NCBI RefSeq assembly: GCF_017876535.1
Contig: NZ_JAGIOF010000001.1
Coordinates: forward strand, 1,612,001-1,676,000
Reading direction: 5' to 3'
DNA length: 64,000 nucleotides
From: Paeniglutamicibacter kerguelensis
Lineage (GTDB): Bacteria > Actinomycetota > Actinomycetes > Actinomycetales > Micrococcaceae
In this document: positions 34,890 to 43,850 of the stretch, in pieces
How the letters are laid out: each line of letters starts with the position of its first letter
Position numbering within the stretch: the first letter of the stretch is position 1
The notes under the pieces: model-generated
Seen by the model: only the letters and a program-made list of their open reading frames with translations
Told to the model about the DNA's origin: nothing
Databases searched by the model: none
Translations under genes and position numbers: made by a program

Positions 34890-36218
34890 ATGGGAAACTC
34901 CAATATTCATCCTGATGCCGTGATTGTCGGCGGCGGGTTCGCCGGGGTGACGGCCGCTCGCGAGTTGTCGCTGCGCGGGCGAAGCACTGTGCTGGTCGAG
35001 GCGCGCGACCGGCTGGGCGGCCGGACCTACACGGCGGACCACGACGGGCACGCGATGGAACTCGGCGGCACCTGGGTCCACCCCGCGCAGCCGAACGTAT
35101 GGGCCGAAATCAACCGCTACGGTCTCGAGACCGAACCGCTTCCCGCCCCGGAAGGGCTGCGGCAGGCGATCGTGTCCGGCGGCCGCATCGTGGACCTGTC
35201 GGACGACGAGGTCGCACAGGGAGTCGCGGCGCTCGACCAGTTCTGCGCACCGGGCAAGACGCTGTTCCCGGAGCCGTACGGAGAAACGTGGGGTCCGGAT
35301 CCTCAGGGCTACGGCGATCGATCGATGCGCGAGCACCTCGAGACCTTGCAGCTGTCCCCCCAGGTGCGCGACTGGGTGGAGACGATGTGCTGCCTGGTCG
35401 CGTTGGGCCCGCTCGACCAGGCAGCCGCCTCCGAGTTCTTCCGGACCTACGCCTTGTCGGGGTGGAGCGTGGAGCAGGCCATGGCAGCGCTGACGGCAAC
35501 GAAACTTGTGAAAGGGACGCGGGAGCTGATCGGTTCCATCGCGGAGCAGGCACGGCTTGCCGACATCCGCCTCAGCACGCCCGTGCTGAGGGTCGCGCAG
35601 GCCGACGGGGAGGTGCGCGTCGAGCTTGCCAATGGAGACACCATCAGTGCGCCGGTGGGCCTCATCGCGCTCCCGATGAATGTCCTCAACTCCGTGGAGT
35701 TCGATCCTCCCCTGTCCGAGATCAAGCGGACCGCGTCGACCGAACGCCACGCCGGCGCCGGCATGAAGTCCTATGTGCGGGTGAAGGGCGACATCGGCAA
35801 CGTCAGCGTGATGGCTCCCGAAGCCCACGCGCTGAACTGGGCGGTGACCTACCGCCACGGCGCGGAGGGAAGCTGGCTGGTCGCGTTCGCCGCCAACCCG
35901 GACAAGTTGCCCATGGCCGGGTTCGACGATGTGGCCGGCATGCAGGAAGCCCTGCAGCCGCTGCTGCCGGGCGTTGAGGTGGAAGAAATTTTCGGGTGGG
36001 ACTGGGTAAACGATCCGCTCGCGCTCGGCACCTGGTGCATCTACAGGCCCGGGCAGCTGGCGCAGATCCTGCCGGACCTGCGCACCACGGAAGGCCGGCT
36101 GTTCTTTGCCGGTGCCGACTCGGCGATCGCGTGGCGCTCCTTCATCGATGGAGCGATCGAGAGCGGATACCGTGCGGCGCGCGACATCGACGAGTACCTG
36201 GGCGCAGGCAAGGGCTAG
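34890..36218 (+). CDS. Flavin-dependent amine oxidase
   Basis: 442 aa. The FAD-binding motif is DAVIVGGGFAGVTAARELSL (from residue ~9), followed by EARDRLGGRTYT and GGTWVHPAQP, the monoamine oxidase / polyamine oxidase pattern; the C terminus has FFAGADSAIAWRSFIDGAIESG closing the FAD site. GAAAGGA precedes ATG 34890. A cupin gene follows after 90 bp and may handle the product. Substrate not predictable. Confidence 0.85.
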   Translation: MGNSNIHPDAVIVGGGFAGVTAARELSLRGRSTVLVEARDRLGGRTYTADHDGHAMELGGTWVHPAQPNVWAEINRYGLETEPLPAPEGLRQAIVSGGRIVDLSDDEVAQGVAALDQFCAPGKTLFPEPYGETWGPDPQGYGDRSMREHLETLQLSPQVRDWVETMCCLVALGPLDQAAASEFFRTYALSGWSVEQAMAALTATKLVKGTRELIGSIAEQARLADIRLSTPVLRVAQADGEVRVELANGDTISAPVGLIALPMNVLNSVEFDPPLSEIKRTASTERHAGAGMKSYVRVKGDIGNVSVMAPEAHALNWAVTYRHGAEGSWLVAFAANPDKLPMAGFDDVAGMQEALQPLLPGVEVEEIFGWDWVNDPLALGTWCIYRPGQLAQILPDLRTTEGRLFFAGADSAIAWRSFIDGAIESGYRAARDIDEYLGAGKG

Positions 36219-36308
36219 GCACGAGCCACTGCCGGTCCGCTTCGTCGAACCATCACAAAACAAACATTGGCCGAGCAACCGCGGGCCACCATCTTATCTG
36301 GAGGAATC

Positions 36309-36653
36309 ATGGCAAACACCACCGAATACCGGAGCTCCACCGTGGCCGCAGGGTCATGGGAACCGCTCATCCTCGAGGGCCGGGAGACCGGCGAGGTCCA
36401 CTGGCTCCGCGGGGAGGGAGAAGCCGCTCCAGTGGCGGGGCTGTGGCGGATCGGCCCCGACAACGGCGCGGAGTTCCCCTACTACGTGCACGGCTCCGAC
36501 ACCTTCCACGTGATCGAGGGCGAGGCCGAGCTCGAAACCCCCGACGGCGAGAGGATCAAGCTCGTCCCCGGGGGCATCTACTCGTTCCCGGACGGGTTCA
36601 CGGCCACCTGGCGGACGCGGTCTCCGTTTGTGAAATTCTTCGTCATGGCCTGA
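36309..36653 (+). CDS. Cupin-domain protein
   Basis: 114 aa single-domain cupin of the (S)-ureidoglycine aminohydrolase/EutQ-like type: LWRIGPDNGAEFPYYVHGSDTFHVIEGEAE, read in parts, then GERIKLVPGGIYSFPDG. Only one clear metal-site His pair region (H-G-S-D-T-F-H). GGAGGAA is 6 nt before the ATG. Likely co-transcribed with the amine oxidase. Confidence 0.8.
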   Translation: MANTTEYRSSTVAAGSWEPLILEGRETGEVHWLRGEGEAAPVAGLWRIGPDNGAEFPYYVHGSDTFHVIEGEAELETPDGERIKLVPGGIYSFPDGFTATWRTRSPFVKFFVMA

Positions 36654-36655
36654 AA

Positions 36656-36684
36656 GCAACCGGCCCGCAAGTCGGGCCGGTTGC
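36656..36684. terminator. Terminator after the cupin gene
   Basis: 12-bp perfect arms (36656-36667, 36673-36684), 5-nt loop, overlapping the stop region. Confidence 0.65.
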
Positions 36685-36718
36685 ACCCCGATACCTTTGT
36701 AGTAATTCCGGAATGATT

Positions 36719-36949
36719 CCGTTACCCCGACATCAATGATCCAGGGGTAACGGGGCAGTGCCCGTATTTCGCGGATGACATGTACGTCTGCCATGCTGCG
36801 GACCCGACGATGATCGTTGACATGGTGCTGTTCTTGTCGTCGTTTACATTCCGGGTACCCACCAACAGGAAGCTCTGCGGAGTGACGGTAATAAACCCCG
36901 CCCCAACTCCTTGACACCCCTAGGGGCGGGGTCTATTACTGGGGGTGTC
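36719..36949. repeat. Cluster of overlapping inverted repeats upstream of a small gene
   Basis: Three dyads lie in 230 bp: a 10-bp perfect stem (36719-36728/36744-36753); a 17-bp stem with one mismatch (36888-36904/36923-36939); and an 8-bp stem GACACCCC/GGGGTGTC (36913-36920/36942-36949). The last two overlap and could not form together. The small gene starts 32 bp later. Confidence 0.6.
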
Positions 36950-36980
36950 CGCTACATCCCTTTTCGTCCAAGGAACAATC

Positions 36981-37277
36981 ATGGGATCCACGCCCTACGG
37001 AGTTGTGCACTTCTTCCCGGGAGGCACCAAGGAGCAATACGACGTTTCACTTGCCGCGGTCCACCCGGCAGACGGGAGCCTGCCGGAGGGCCAGATCTTC
37101 CACGCTGGTGGTTCTTCCGCCGGCGGTTGGACAATCATGGCCGTCCACGAATCGAAGGAGAGCTGGGAGAAGTTCCGCGACGGCACACTCCTTCCCCGCT
37201 TGCAGGAAGGCATCGAGGGCGGATTCACGTCGCCGCCCGAAGAGACCGTCATCGATCTGTACAAGGTCATGCCCTAG
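36981..37277 (+). CDS. Small conserved-type protein, unknown (ABM-like fold possible)
   Basis: 98 aa, soluble: GVVHFFPGGTKEQYDVSLAAVHP, then GWTIMAVHESKESWEKFRDG and a C-terminal ETVIDLYKVM. The length and pattern recall small dimeric alpha/beta-barrel monooxygenase-like proteins, without a diagnostic residue set. AAGGAA is 6 nt before ATG 36981. Confidence 0.65.
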   Translation: MGSTPYGVVHFFPGGTKEQYDVSLAAVHPADGSLPEGQIFHAGGSSAGGWTIMAVHESKESWEKFRDGTLLPRLQEGIEGGFTSPPEETVIDLYKVMP

Positions 37278-37288
37278 CGAAGCGTGAG

Positions 37289-37315
37289 GCCGCTGCCAAC
37301 TTGATTGGCAGCGGC
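37289..37315. terminator. Intrinsic terminator
   Basis: 11-bp perfect stem (37289-37299, 37305-37315), 5-nt loop, followed by TTTCTT; 12 bp past the stop. Confidence 0.75.
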
Positions 37316-37355
37316 TTTCTTGCGCACTGTGGCATAAGTGGAGAAGGAGACGGCC

Positions 37356-37703
37356 ATGCCCGAGATCCCGAATTACTTCGAAATCGGTACGCCCGACCCG
37401 GAGGAGGCCCAACGGTTCTACGGCTCGCTCTTTGACTGGACGTTCGGCGAGCCCTCGCCGGCCGGGTACAGCATGGTGAACGGCGACAAGGGCGGACTGT
37501 GGGACACCACGCCGATGGGTGGCGGCTCCTGGGCGGTTTTCTATGTGCAGGTCGACGACGTCAGGGCGGCCATTGCCCGGGCCCAGTCGCTCGGCGCAAG
37601 CGTTGCACTCCCCCACGTCGACAACGGGTCCATCGAGTTCGCCCGCCTGCTTGACCCGCGGGGCAACCGCTTCGGCGTGTGGCGCCCGAAGCAATCGGAC
37701 TAA
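37356..37703 (+). CDS. VOC-family (glyoxalase/bleomycin-resistance fold) protein
   Basis: 115 aa: YFEIGTPDPEEAQRFYGSLFDW opens the first beta-alpha-beta-beta unit, and FYVQVDDVRAAIARAQSLGA with LLDPRGNRFGVWRP the second. Such one-domain proteins act as dimers with a metal site. ATG 37356 is favoured by GGAGAAGGAG just upstream; an in-frame ATG is absent earlier but a GTG at 37338 exists. Substrate unknown. Confidence 0.8.
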   Translation: MPEIPNYFEIGTPDPEEAQRFYGSLFDWTFGEPSPAGYSMVNGDKGGLWDTTPMGGGSWAVFYVQVDDVRAAIARAQSLGASVALPHVDNGSIEFARLLDPRGNRFGVWRPKQSD

Positions 37704-38011
37704 CCCGACGGACACCTGTCCTATTTGTCAGGCCTGAAACCGAACCCGAGCAGACCATCCGGCTTCGTTCGTGCGCTCGGGGAAGCGGCGCTCGCCGATA
37801 TGCCGCTGGCGCCCGGTACCCATCACTTGAGCACCATGTCCGCCTCGGGCAAAGCGTCGGTGGACATGGTGATAGGACGGGCACTCGGACTCGTTGGACT
37901 GCGCCACTCGACTCTTGATAAAACCGGACCCACAGGACAGTGTGGGTTGAGGCGCAATGCGGGGCAAGCCAACGAGGGAAGCAGCAAATCCCCCACAAGG
38001 GAGGGACAAAA
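37704..38011. other. Intergenic, no supported gene
   Basis: 308 bp. A weak frame runs through here into the next gene but lacks features. The only clear signal is GGGAGGG at ~37999-38005, the ribosome site of the amidotransferase. Confidence 0.4.
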
Positions 38012-38899
38012 ATGTGCCGCCTATTCGGGATGCATGCGGGCCAACACCCAGCCAAGGCCTCGTTCTGGCTGCTGAAGGCTCCCAACAGCCTGCAACGCCA
38101 GAGCCACTACGAGCCCGACGGCACGGGAATCGGTTCGTTCGCCCCGGACGGCAGCCCGTTCATCAGCAAACAACCGATCTCGGCGTGGCATGATTCCGAA
38201 TTCGCCTTCGAAGCCAAGCACCTCGAGAGCAGCACGTTTCTCGCCCATGTCCGCTACGCAAGCACCGGCGGACACACTCCCCAGAACACCCATCCGTTTG
38301 TGCAGGACGGCCGCCTTTTCGCCCACAACGGCGTGCTGGGCGGCCTCGAGGAACTTGACAGGCATTTGGCCCTGCGCGGGACTTCGGAATTGCTCCTGGG
38401 CCAAACCGATAGCGAGCGAGTGTTCGCCTTGACCACCGCGGAAACACGCCGGGCCGGGGGCGACGTAGCCGCGGGGATCACCGCCGCACTTGCCTGGATC
38501 TCGGACAGCCTTCCCGTCTACAGCTTGAATTTCATCCTGACCACGGCCACCGATCTCTGGGCGGTGCGCTATCCCCGAACGCACGAGCTCTACGTTCTGG
38601 AGCGACGCATCGAACACAACTTGCCCCGCGAACCGCTGGTCATGCATAGCAACCGGATCCATGCACACAGCCCTGCGCTGGCCGCACGCTCGTCCGTCAT
38701 CGTGGCCACGGAGATGATGAATGCGGATCCCGGCTGGCGCCTGATGGAGTCCGGCGAACTGCTACACATCGATAGGGGGCTCGGTGTGGAATCCACGTTC
38801 CCCCTGCCCGAAAACCCTCTTCGACTGGTGACACTGGAGCAGCTGGACCCCAAGTCCGCAGCCTCCCAGCATCCACAGCGCCTTGCCGGGTCGTCCTGA
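38012..38899 (+). CDS. Class II glutamine amidotransferase, second type
   Basis: 295 aa. Catalytic Cys is residue 2 (MCRLFGMHAG), with DGTGIGSFAPDG, FLAHVRYASTGGHTPQNTHPF and FAHNGVLGG (HNG loop) following the Ntn glutaminase order. It differs clearly from the enzyme at 24804 in length and loops and is not a duplicate. Strong RBS and a terminator at 38935 mark it as a monocistronic gene. Acceptor substrate unknown. Confidence 0.85.
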   Translation: MCRLFGMHAGQHPAKASFWLLKAPNSLQRQSHYEPDGTGIGSFAPDGSPFISKQPISAWHDSEFAFEAKHLESSTFLAHVRYASTGGHTPQNTHPFVQDGRLFAHNGVLGGLEELDRHLALRGTSELLLGQTDSERVFALTTAETRRAGGDVAAGITAALAWISDSLPVYSLNFILTTATDLWAVRYPRTHELYVLERRIEHNLPREPLVMHSNRIHAHSPALAARSSVIVATEMMNADPGWRLMESGELLHIDRGLGVESTFPLPENPLRLVTLEQLDPKSAASQHPQRLAGSS

Positions 38900-38934
38900 A
38901 CAAGGATCGAGAATCCATGGGGTCATTCACGCGA

Positions 38935-38976
38935 CCAACAACCCGATTCGAACATTTCTTCGAATCGGGTTGTTGG
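38935..38976. terminator. Terminator
   Basis: 18-bp perfect arms (38935-38952, 38959-38976), loop CATTTC, 36 bp past the amidotransferase stop. Confidence 0.75.
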
Positions 38977-39052
38977 CAAATGGGCGAAGCCGTTGAGACT
39001 CACCCACTTCTTTAAGGAGACCGATGACTGTGCAGCTTGAGAATATGGATTC

Positions 39053-39607
39053 ATGACCATCACTGCCGACCCGTGGACTTCGGCCCCCTCGTCGCCAGGC
39101 GTCCGGGTGAAGCTCGTGCAAGTGCCACGGGACGTACTCGATGCCCTTGCCGACGGCGACCTCGCCAAAGCCAGATCCCTGACGGACCTTGGCCTGACGC
39201 CGTACCTGACAACCGCCGAATGCCGAGGCGTCTGGCACAGGCGCCGTGGGCAAATCGCCATGGATCCCACAGAAGCGCCCTGGGTTACCCGGCTTGTCGT
39301 TGACGCAGGAACGGGGACGGTCGTTGGACGAGCGGGATTCCACGGCAAACCGGACGCGACGGGCATGGTCGAAATCGGCTACTCGATAGACCCCCTGTTC
39401 CGCCGAAGGGGCTACGCACGGTATTCCCTGTTGGCGTTGATCGATGCCGCCAGACACGATCCCCGGGTGAACACGGTGCGGGCAAGCATCCGCCCGGACA
39501 ATACCCCGTCGCGCAACCTGGTCGATCAGTACGGTTTCCGCGTAGTCGGAGAACAATGGGATGAAGAAGACGGATTGGAAACCGTGCTTGAGCTCAACGT
39601 TGGATAG
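39053..39607 (+). CDS. GNAT-family N-acetyltransferase
   Basis: 184 aa. Motif A/B of GNAT enzymes is clear: VGRAGFHG, MVEIGYSIDPLFRRRGYARYSL (acetyl-CoA pyrophosphate loop R-R-x-G-Y/G-x-A), and NTPSRNLVDQYGF. It resembles RimJ/RimL-type enzymes that modify protein N termini, but the substrate cannot be told. No good Shine-Dalgarno; GAATAT lies 6 nt before the ATG. Confidence 0.8.
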   Translation: MTITADPWTSAPSSPGVRVKLVQVPRDVLDALADGDLAKARSLTDLGLTPYLTTAECRGVWHRRRGQIAMDPTEAPWVTRLVVDAGTGTVVGRAGFHGKPDATGMVEIGYSIDPLFRRRGYARYSLLALIDAARHDPRVNTVRASIRPDNTPSRNLVDQYGFRVVGEQWDEEDGLETVLELNVG

Positions 39608-40009
39608 ACGCCCCCGAACCATCCACCACTGGCCGGAGACGCCAATCGCCGGTTTCCACCGGTTCGGGCGCGTATAAAGAGGAGAAATCCGTCGATCTCG
39701 AACCCGGGATTAACGCGAAAGGTATCGCACCAACCTTTGCGCACAGGCGCAGCGCAGTAGTCTCGCAGCTGTCACTGACAGCGGTTACGGGAACCCCCTC
39801 ATGGATCCTTGTGGATGTCCTGGTCGACTTGCTTGGGGCAAGAGATCATCCGGGGCACAAATTCCTCCGACGGTATCCCCGAGGGCGCACTGGACCGCTT
39901 GGCAAGTAGCACTTCGAATTCGGGATTCACGCGCTCGCCGAACGGCCAATGGGGCCCAGATCGGCACGCGCCAGGCAATACGCCGTCTGGCACCGGTTAC
40001 TACTGGCCA
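39608..40009. other. Intergenic, no supported gene
   Basis: About 400 bp between GNAT and DUF3054 genes. A long-range dyad (CCCGAACC/GGTTCGGG, near 39614 and 39660) may terminate the GNAT transcript. Short frames are not convincing. Confidence 0.4.
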
Positions 40010-40015
40010 TAGAAT
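40010..40015 (+). promoter_or_regulatory. -10 box of the DUF3054 gene (leaderless)
   Basis: TAGAAT, 6 nt before ATG 40022. Confidence 0.55.
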
Positions 40016-40021
40016 AGCTAT

Positions 40022-40405
40022 ATGACCTCTCGCAAGACCTGGATCGCCTATTTCGCGATCGATGTGGTTCTCGTTCTGCTCTTTGCCTTGAGCGGGCGTC
40101 AGTCACATGAACATTCATTGACCGTGTTGGGCGTCCTGCAGACTGCCTCACCCTTCCTCATCGCACTGACGATTCTGAGCCTGCTCTCGCGTCCGTGGAT
40201 CAACCATTCACGCCTCTGGCCCACCGGCGTCCTTGTGTGGATCGGAACCGTTTCACTGGGGCTGGCGCTCCGAGTGCTCTTTGGGGCCACCGCGGCGGTT
40301 CCCTTCATCGTCGTCACCACAATCGCCCTTGGCGTTTTCTTGATGGGTCGACGGGTCATCACCACTCTTGTTGCGCGCCGCCAAGTGCGCTCCGCCAAGT
40401 CCTGA
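40022..40405 (+). CDS. DUF3054 membrane protein
   Basis: 127 aa, four TM segments, opening W-I-A-Y-F-A-I-D-V-V-L-V-L-L-F-A-L-S-G-R and containing LWPTGVLVWIGTVSLGLALR, the DUF3054 pattern common in Micrococcaceae and mycobacteria. Function unknown. It has no ribosome site, consistent with leaderless translation. Confidence 0.75.
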   Translation: MTSRKTWIAYFAIDVVLVLLFALSGRQSHEHSLTVLGVLQTASPFLIALTILSLLSRPWINHSRLWPTGVLVWIGTVSLGLALRVLFGATAAVPFIVVTTIALGVFLMGRRVITTLVARRQVRSAKS

Positions 40406-40461
40406 ACTAGGCTCGGCCTAAGCTTCGGACCGACACTCATTTAATTACTGGAGGTAACACC

Positions 40462-40740
40462 GTGGTCACTGCATTCGTGATGATCCAAACAGCTTCTGAC
40501 AGCATTCCCGAGTGCGCAGAGAAGATCTCAGATATCGAGGGTATTTCCGAGGTCTACTCGGTGGCCGGCGACTGGGATCTCATTGCCATCGCGCGAGTGC
40601 GTCACCACGAGGATCTGGCCGAAGTCATTGCCAACCGACTCTCAAAGGTCCCTGGAATCAAGGGCACACAGACCCACATAGCTTTCCGGGCGTATTCGAG
40701 CCACGACCTCGATGCGGCGTTCTCGCTCGGCCTCGAGTAG
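40462..40740 (+). CDS. Lrp/AsnC ligand-binding (RAM) domain protein
   Basis: 92 aa RAM domain without an HTH: AFVMIQTASDSIPECAEKIS, EVYSVAGDWDLIAIARVRHHEDLAEVI, IKGTQTHIAF. The stand-alone form assembles as an amino-acid-binding oligomer and is conserved beside trpD in related actinobacteria. GTG start with GGAGG 6 nt upstream. Confidence 0.8.
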   Translation: MVTAFVMIQTASDSIPECAEKISDIEGISEVYSVAGDWDLIAIARVRHHEDLAEVIANRLSKVPGIKGTQTHIAFRAYSSHDLDAAFSLGLE

Positions 40741-40768
40741 GCCACGGCCCCTCAGCCTCTGCAACATC

Positions 40769-40822
40769 CAAGTGGGCGGCTTGTTGTCGATCAACTCTGA
40801 TCGGCAACAAGCCGCCCACTTG
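40769..40822. terminator. Terminator after the RAM-domain gene
   Basis: 18-bp perfect arms (40769-40786, 40805-40822), 18-nt loop. Confidence 0.75.
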
Positions 40823-41018
40823 CTTAAGTCGACTCCTGGTGCTCAAAACGCTGGCCGGAGTCGCGGGATCGCCCGGCCTCGCGGTTGTTGCTTAGGGGCT
40901 CCCCAGCCCTGCACGCTGCCGACCCAGTCAGCAGGACCGTCCCACGGCATCCCCTGCGCCCCGAACGCCTCATCCGGGCCCCCGGGCTGAATTCGACGCT
41001 CAAGGCTCTACAAACAGC

Positions 41019-41058
41019 CGTGGCACGCCTTGCGTCCCATGGGGACAGGCGTGCCACG
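41019..41058. terminator. Terminator after trpD
   Basis: 12-bp perfect arms (41019-41030, 41047-41058), 31 bp past the trpD stop on the minus strand. Confidence 0.7.
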
Positions 41059-41088
41059 ACTAAATATTTTGGATTGACGACCTCGGAA

Positions 41089-42141
41089 CTAGGCTGTCGC
41101 TGAGATCCATGCCTGAAGCGCGCGCTTGGCCGCGCCGGAATCAATCGCATCCTCGGCCCTGGCCTTGGCTGCGGTGAGTCGTTCTTGCAAGGACCCGTCG
41201 GCAGATGCATCCAGCGCCACCAGGCCTGCGGCCGCGTTGAGCACCACCGCGTCGCGGATGGGCCCGCGGGCTCCATCGAGGATCTCGCGAACCACCTGTG
41301 CGTTGTGTGCGGAGTCACCGCCACGCAAGTCATCAAGGGTCGCTCGGGCCATCCCGATGTCCCGGGCGTCAAAGAGCGATTCGGTGACCTTGCCGTCACG
41401 GACCTCCCACACGCGGTTCGGCGCGGTCGTGGTGAACTCGTCCAGGCCGTCCTCTCCCCGGAACACCAAGGCGCGAACTCCGCGTGCTGCCAGTACGCCC
41501 GCCATGAGCGGAGCCATGCGCAGGTCGGAGCAGCCGATGGCGGAGGCCGTCGGTTGTGAGGGGTTGGTCAGCGGCCCCATGAAGTTGAATGCCGTTGGCA
41601 CGCCCAGCTCTCGACGAGGCACCGCGGCATTGCGCATGGAGGGGTGGAACACCTGGGCGAAGCAAAAGGTGATGTTGGCCGCGTCCAGGACGTCCTCGAG
41701 CCGATCGATGGGCATATCGAGTCGCACTCCGAGAGCCTCAAGCACGTCCGCCGAACCCGCGGAAGATGATGCGGCCCGGTTTCCGTGTTTGACGATCTTT
41801 GCGCCAGCTCCGGCGCACACCAGGGAAGCCATCGTCGAGATGTTGACCGTATTTTGCCTGTCACCGCCGGTTCCGACAATGTCTAGTCGGTCACCCTCTA
41901 TAGTGAGCGGCCTCGCATTGGCCAGCATCGCTTCCACAAGGCCGGTCAGCTCGTCGACCGTTTCACCCTTGGAGCGGAGCGCAACAAGGAAGCCAGCCAC
42001 CTGGGAATCGGTGGCATTGCCCGTCATCACCTCGCCCATGGCCCAATACGCTTGGTCCCGATCCAGGTCGCCGCCGGCGATCAGGCTCGAGAGAATTGTT
42101 GGCCATGTGGGGAACTTTTGCTGCGCTCGAATCGTTGACAC
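41089..42141 (-). CDS. trpD: Anthranilate phosphoribosyltransferase
   Basis: 350 aa, second step of tryptophan synthesis (anthranilate + PRPP). The PRPP-binding motif is [17 protein letters not shown], followed by [21 protein letters not shown] and the [13 protein letters not shown] helix of the N-terminal domain. It is separate from the other trp genes, as is usual in actinobacteria. GTG start at 42141 with TAACCT (42148-42153) 6 nt upstream: a leaderless transcript. A 15-nt palindrome abuts that box. Confidence 0.95.
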   Translation of the reverse strand: MSTIRAQQKFPTWPTILSSLIAGGDLDRDQAYWAMGEVMTGNATDSQVAGFLVALRSKGETVDELTGLVEAMLANARPLTIEGDRLDIVGTGGDRQNTVNISTMASLVCAGAGAKIVKHGNRAASSSAGSADVLEALGVRLDMPIDRLEDVLDAANITFCFAQVFHPSMRNAAVPRRELGVPTAFNFMGPLTNPSQPTASAIGCSDLRMAPLMAGVLAARGVRALVFRGEDGLDEFTTTAPNRVWEVRDGKVTESLFDARDIGMARATLDDLRGGDSAHNAQVVREILDGARGPIRDAVVLNAAAGLVALDASADGSLQERLTAAKARAEDAIDSGAAKRALQAWISATA

Positions 42142-42147
42142 GCCTCT

Positions 42148-42153
42148 AGGTTA
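42148..42153 (-). promoter_or_regulatory. -10 box of trpD (leaderless)
   Basis: TAACCT on the minus strand, 6 nt before GTG 42141. Confidence 0.5.
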
Positions 42154-42168
42154 TCTACGAATCGTAGA
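42154..42168. promoter_or_regulatory. 15-nt palindrome in the trpD/ctaE divergent region
   Basis: TCTACGA-A-TCGTAGA, perfect 7-1-7. It touches the trpD -10 box and is 120 bp upstream of ctaE. A 12-of-15 match (ACTACTTATCGTAGA) is in the ctaC promoter region at 51286-51300. Confidence 0.65.
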
Positions 42169-42275
42169 AAGTCTGAAATGTTAATCCCGCGTGTTTCCGC
42201 GGTTGTAGGCGTGAAGTGCCCAAAATTCGCGCCACGCGGGGGGCAATGCATTGGTGTCAGAGGCACTTTTATAGA

Positions 42276-42281
42276 CATAAT
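42276..42281 (+). promoter_or_regulatory. -10 box of ctaE (leaderless)
   Basis: CATAAT, 6 nt before GTG 42288; TTGGTG at 42251-42256 may be the -35 (19-bp spacer). Confidence 0.5.
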
Positions 42282-42287
42282 GGCTCT

Positions 42288-42926
42288 GTGACAACTGCGA
42301 CTCATGCCCTAAATGCCCCGGCGCATCCTGCGCCGAACCGTCCCAACATGGTGTCGGTAGGAACTGTCGTCTGGCTATCCAGCGAGCTCATGTTCTTTGC
42401 CGCGCTATTCGCCATGTACTTCACACTCCGTGCTGCATCGCCGGAAATGTGGGCGACCGAAACCGCGAAACTCAACGTTCCGTTCGCACTTATCAACACG
42501 ATCATCTTGGTCTCGAGCTCATTCTCCTGCCAGTTGGGTGTCTTCCGTGCCGAGGATCTTAAGCCTCGCCGCACCGGCGGACTGTTCAACTTGAAGGAAT
42601 GGGGAATGGTCGAATGGTTCGTTCTGACCTTCATTCTCGGTGCCATCTTTGTTTCCGTTCAGGCCTACGAGTACACCGAACTGGTGGCTCACGGCATTGC
42701 GTTGAACTCCAACGCTTACGGCTCTGTCTTCTACATGACCACCGGCTTCCACGGCTTGCACGTGGCCGGCGGCCTCATCGCCTTCTTGCTGATCATCGGT
42801 CGTGCACTCATTGCACGCAAGTTCGGTCACTACGAAGCAACCGGTGCGATTGTGGTGTCCTACTACTGGCACTTTGTCGACGTCGTGTGGATCGCCCTGT
42901 TCATCATCATCTACTTCCTGAAGTAG
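42288..42926 (+). CDS. ctaE: Cytochrome c oxidase subunit III
   Basis: 212 aa, five TM segments, aa3 oxidase subunit [40 protein letters not shown] and [14 protein letters not shown] are family signatures. GTG 42288 is chosen over upstream codons because family N termini begin just before [11 protein letters not shown] and the -10 box is 6 nt away. First gene of ctaE-qcrC-qcrA-qcrB, the bcc-aa3 supercomplex unit of actinobacteria. Confidence 0.9.
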   Translation: MTTATHALNAPAHPAPNRPNMVSVGTVVWLSSELMFFAALFAMYFTLRAASPEMWATETAKLNVPFALINTIILVSSSFSCQLGVFRAEDLKPRRTGGLFNLKEWGMVEWFVLTFILGAIFVSVQAYEYTELVAHGIALNSNAYGSVFYMTTGFHGLHVAGGLIAFLLIIGRALIARKFGHYEATGAIVVSYYWHFVDVVWIALFIIIYFLK

Positions 42927-42991
42927 CGCACCCCAAAAGTTGCCTACTTACGGCAACTCCCAGTTCTAAGAAATAAGTGAGGAACCAGCAA

Positions 42992-43780
42992 GTGAAGGCT
43001 CTTTCGCAAAGGCGCCGCCATCCACTCGCCGCCGTCGCGCTGCTTTTGATGGGCCTGCTCATCACCGGAGGCCTGTATGTGGCAGCCGGCAGCGTCAACG
43101 AGGCTAAGGCAGCCACGGGTTACACCGCTAGCGACATCGAACAAGGCAACAAGCTCTTCGTCGCCAACTGTGCCACCTGCCACGGTATGAATGCCGAGGG
43201 ATCCGCAGACGGTCCGTCGCTGATTGGTGTTGGCGCCGCTGCTGTCGACTTCCAGGTCGGAACCGGCCGTATGCCGATGCAGATGCAGGGCCCCCAGGCT
43301 CAGGCCAAGCCGGTGCAGTTCGATGACGAACAGATCTCACAGCTCGCCGCATTCGTTGCGAGCTTGGGTGCCGGACCGTCCATCCCCTCCGAGGAAGTTC
43401 TCGATACTTCCAAGGGCAACGCCGCCGAAGGCGGCACCGTATTCCGCGTGAATTGCGCAATGTGTCACAACGCCGCCGCAGCGGGTGGCGCCCTTACGCG
43501 CGGAAAGTTCGCTCCGTCATTGGCTGGGGTTTCGGAAAAGCACATCTACGAGGCCATGATCACTGGCCCGCAGAACATGCCCGTCTTCAACGACTCGAAC
43601 ATCACCGCCGAAGAGAAGCGCAACGTCATCACCTTCCTGAAGGAAATCGAATCCCAGGGTTCGCCCGGCGGAGCCAAGCTTGGTTCGTTGGGTCCGGTCT
43701 CTGAAGGTCTCTTCATCTGGACCGCTGGTTTGGGCATCGTCATCGCCTTCACCATCTGGCTCACTTCGCGTCCTTCCTAA
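42992..43780 (+). CDS. qcrC: Di-heme cytochrome c subunit of the bcc complex
   Basis: 262 aa. N-terminal TM (AAVALLLMGLLITGGLYV), two CxxCH heme sites (CATCH ~residue 62, CAMCH ~residue 152) and a C-terminal TM anchor (LFIWTAGLGIVIAFTIWL). The two-heme form replaces soluble cytochrome c by linking bc1 directly to oxidase. GTG 42992 has GAGGAA 8 nt upstream. Confidence 0.93.
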   Translation: MKALSQRRRHPLAAVALLLMGLLITGGLYVAAGSVNEAKAATGYTASDIEQGNKLFVANCATCHGMNAEGSADGPSLIGVGAAAVDFQVGTGRMPMQMQGPQAQAKPVQFDDEQISQLAAFVASLGAGPSIPSEEVLDTSKGNAAEGGTVFRVNCAMCHNAAAAGGALTRGKFAPSLAGVSEKHIYEAMITGPQNMPVFNDSNITAEEKRNVITFLKEIESQGSPGGAKLGSLGPVSEGLFIWTAGLGIVIAFTIWLTSRPS

Positions 43781-43850
43781 GGCCGCAGACGGCTAGCGCC
43801 GTCGAAATCACTACGTACTAATGAATCTTGAGAAAAGGATGAGAGACAAC

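Noticed and set aside
34809..36278. 489-codon minus-strand frame opposite the amine oxidase
   Set aside because: No family features, no ribosome site, and it fully overlaps a well-supported flavoprotein gene.
37725..38075. 116-codon frame before the second amidotransferase
   Set aside because: It overlaps the start of the amidotransferase in another frame and has no recognisable features.
24804..38899. The two amidotransferases as a duplication
   Set aside because: Beyond the Ntn catalytic features they differ throughout, so they are distinct subfamilies.
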